Of a DNA stretch of 64,000 nt, positions 62,695 to 64,000 are shown piece by piece. Under the pieces are notes generated by a model, which was given only the letters and a program-made list of their open reading frames with translations, did not search any database and had not been told where the DNA came from. This stretch comes from Thalassotalea_H castellviae. Its GTDB lineage: Bacteria; Pseudomonadota; Gammaproteobacteria; Enterobacterales; Alteromonadaceae. How positions within the stretch are numbered: position 1 is the first letter of the stretch; the number at the start of each line of letters is the position of its first letter. Location of the stretch: positions 530,194 to 594,193 of the forward strand of contig NZ_JAVRIF010000002.1 in NCBI RefSeq assembly GCF_031846185.1, given 5' to 3'. Position numbers and translations under genes: made by a program.

Positions 62695-63559
62695 AGGTTA
62701 ACCGAGTTTTAGCACTCGGTTTATTTACCTTTTTATTATGGAAAATTACTTTGCCGTTTCTGGTTGTACTTTTATTATTTGGCGATTCAACAGAAAGTAG
62801 GCTATCGGAGGTATTTTCAACGCTTTTCCCTGTTTTAGTTGATGTCGCCACCGCACGATTAATTTCATTCATCTCTTGAGCAGTTAAATCTCGCCATTCA
62901 CCAGGTTTTAATTTTCCCAGCTCGACAGACATTATCCGAGAGCGTTTTAATTTCTTTACCTCATAATCTAAATACTCACACATACGTCTTATTTGGCGGT
63001 TCAAACCTTGAGTTAAAATAATTCTAAAAACAAATTTACTTTGTGGCTTTACGATACAAGGCTTAGTAATGGTGCCGAGAATTGGTACACCGCGTGACAT
63101 ACGTTGCACAAAGCGTTCACTGATAGGTTTATCAACAGTAACAATATACTCTTTATCATGAGCATTCTCAGCCCTTAAAATTTTATTCACTATATCTCCG
63201 TCACTCGTTAAGAAAATAAGACCTTCAGAAGGTTTATCTAAACGACCTATAGGAAAGATACGTTCTTTGTGACCAATAGCGTCAATGATATTGCCTTTTA
63301 CATGTTTTTCTGTCGTACAAGTAATACCGATAGGTTTGTGATAAGCAATATAAACACGATCAGATTTATTCGCAGGCATAGCCCCAATTTTTTTACCATC
63401 AACAGATACGCTATCACCTGGGTATACTTTAGTACCAAGCTCAGGGATCAAACCGTTTATTTTAACTCGGCCTTCCTCTATTAATTTGTCAGCCCCTCTT
63501 CTCGAACAATAACCTGATTCACTGATAAATTTATTGAGTCGTTTACTTGTATCTGTCAC
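62678..63559 (-). CDS. rluF: 23S rRNA pseudouridine synthase RluF-like
   Basis: RluF converts U2604 (and with lower selectivity U2605) of 23S rRNA to pseudouridine. The 293-residue protein has an N-terminal S4 domain (LNKFISESGYCSRRGADKLIEEGRVKING), the catalytic motif GRLDKPSEGLIFLTSDGD with Asp108, and the QGLNRQIRRMCEYLDYEVKKLKR segment typical of RluF. The C-terminal 55 residues are basic, low-complexity and poorly conserved. The last codons and the stop lie within a 7-base tandem repeat. It is monocistronic. Confidence 0.92.
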   Translation of the reverse strand: MTDTSKRLNKFISESGYCSRRGADKLIEEGRVKINGLIPELGTKVYPGDSVSVDGKKIGAMPANKSDRVYIAYHKPIGITCTTEKHVKGNIIDAIGHKERIFPIGRLDKPSEGLIFLTSDGDIVNKILRAENAHDKEYIVTVDKPISERFVQRMSRGVPILGTITKPCIVKPQSKFVFRIILTQGLNRQIRRMCEYLDYEVKKLKRSRIMSVELGKLKPGEWRDLTAQEMNEINRAVATSTKTGKSVENTSDSLLSVESPNNKSTTRNGKVIFHNKKVNKPSAKTRLTLKTKN

Positions 63560-64000
63560 AAATATTCCAACGTAGTCATTTTATTCATTCCTTTATTTTA
63601 ACCGATATATCTTTTCATGTATTGATTAAATCTAAATTTGAACCTAGTTAGAACAAGTATTACTTTTGGAAAAGCCAACGGTTAGAGTGATTTTTTGGCT
63701 AAAAATTTGCTGGTATAAAAGCCTAGCAATATCCTACTCTCATCTAATGACAAGCACACTCAGATACTTTTTATCAGTGGCATCACAATTTACTTACATG
63801 AAAGGCCGAATGTTTCGAAAGCAGGGATACTTATAGAACTAGCTGTTCAGCGTTTCAAGCACAGAAACAGGCTTTCCGTCCCAGAAATATGATCACTATG
63901 CTGTAGGCAACAAGAGGTCTCTTTCATGTCGAGCGTGTATTTCACACTGACATATCTTTATATCTTGATAGAAAAAACATCGCATGCGGGTAATCAAAAG
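63560..64000. other. Gene-free end of the window
   Basis: No credible coding frame was seen in these 441 bases. They hold a 23-base match to the 3' end of 5S rRNA (63720-63742, minus sense) and a set of inverted repeats between 63796 and 63929 that could fold into an RNA. The first 150 bases would contain the rluF promoter, but no clear hexamers were chosen. Confidence 0.5.
63720..63742 (-). pseudogene. Short 5S-rRNA 3'-end-like remnant
   Basis: On the minus strand the sequence reads TGAGAGTAGGATATTGCTAGGC(T), close to the highly conserved 3' strand of gammaproteobacterial 5S rRNA (GAGAGTAGG...TGCCAGGC). The following sequence, where the rest of 5S and 23S should lie, shows no further convincing likeness. 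I read it as a relic of an rRNA operon end, or a chance match. Confidence 0.4.

Noticed and set aside
63720..63840. A complete but divergent 5S rRNA gene
   Set aside because: Only the 3'-terminal strand matches; the loop B/C region with CCATGCCGAACTCAG, which is nearly invariant, is missing.

Overview
The window looks like an AT-rich chromosomal segment of a marine gammaproteobacterium of the Alteromonadales, most like Colwellia or Thalassotalea (Colwelliaceae). This is inferred from the base composition, the protein sequences and gene orders such as surA-pdxA-rsmA-apaG-apaH, tyrS/M23 peptidase-anmK and mtnN-cbiB-like-yadS. Nearly all of it is ordinary core chromosome. I see no phage, insertion sequence, CRISPR array, tRNA gene or intact rRNA gene.

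Layout. 1-4.3 kb: the 3' part of surA, then pdxA, rsmA, apaG and apaH, packed as one operon. 4.4-6.9 kb: a chemoreceptor and a convergent stand-alone Hpt protein. 7.1-14.4 kb: folE2, then gltB-gltD, which has a good sigma70 promoter and a structured leader. 14.6-18.5 kb: a periplasmic solute-binding protein, a FabY-like ketoacyl synthase, and a divergent GlxA/AraC-type regulator. 18.6-19.3 kb: a PEP-CTERM protein. 19.4-26.2 kb: an envelope locus, with a YgaV/BigR-like ArsR repressor divergent from an MMPL exporter, a LolA-like protein, an outer-membrane barrel and a YgaP-type membrane protein; then an all-alpha dUTPase and a DUF442 phosphatase-like gene. 26.4-31.5 kb: a DUF2726 gene behind a sigma54-type promoter, mtnN, a CbiB/AmpE-like protein, a periplasmic rhodanese, a TRIC/YadS channel, an RraB-like protein and two small envelope proteins. 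31.6-39.5 kb: a complete nosRZDFYL operon for nitrous oxide respiration behind FNR-type boxes. 39.6-46.3 kb: tyrS, an M23 endopeptidase, anmK, a small protein with a strong ribosome site, an SMP-30-like protein and an unknown secreted protein. 46.5-60.3 kb: ssb at one end, and yajR-like MFS and uvrA at the other, with about 8.5 kb of other genes between them (oxidoreductase, thioesterase, 2OG oxygenase, pssA, chemoreceptor, fadH, GreA/B-like). 60.3-64 kb: a TlpA-like thioredoxin, a two-gene spermidine-synthase-like pair, rluF with a heptanucleotide repeat across its stop codon, and a gene-free end carrying a short 5S-rRNA-like remnant.

How the genes work together. The best-supported regulatory signals are these. 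(1) The ArsR/MMPL intergenic region and the DUF442 promoter share a 12-base word followed by the same ATTAG-N6-CTAAT inverted repeat. This links an apparent sulfur/redox-sensing repressor to both an envelope export operon and a distant sulfur-type enzyme. (2) nosR has an FNR box spaced 28-29 bases from a TATTAT -10 element, and a perfect 17-base palindrome lies next to or over the predicted start of transcription. (3) Long direct repeats suited to an AraC-family protein lie between the FabY-like gene and its divergent regulator. The candidate for a little-described system is the ArsR-MMPL-LolA-like-barrel-DUF2892 locus with its outlying DUF442 gene. All functional statements come from reading sequence and recalled family knowledge; no database search was run.
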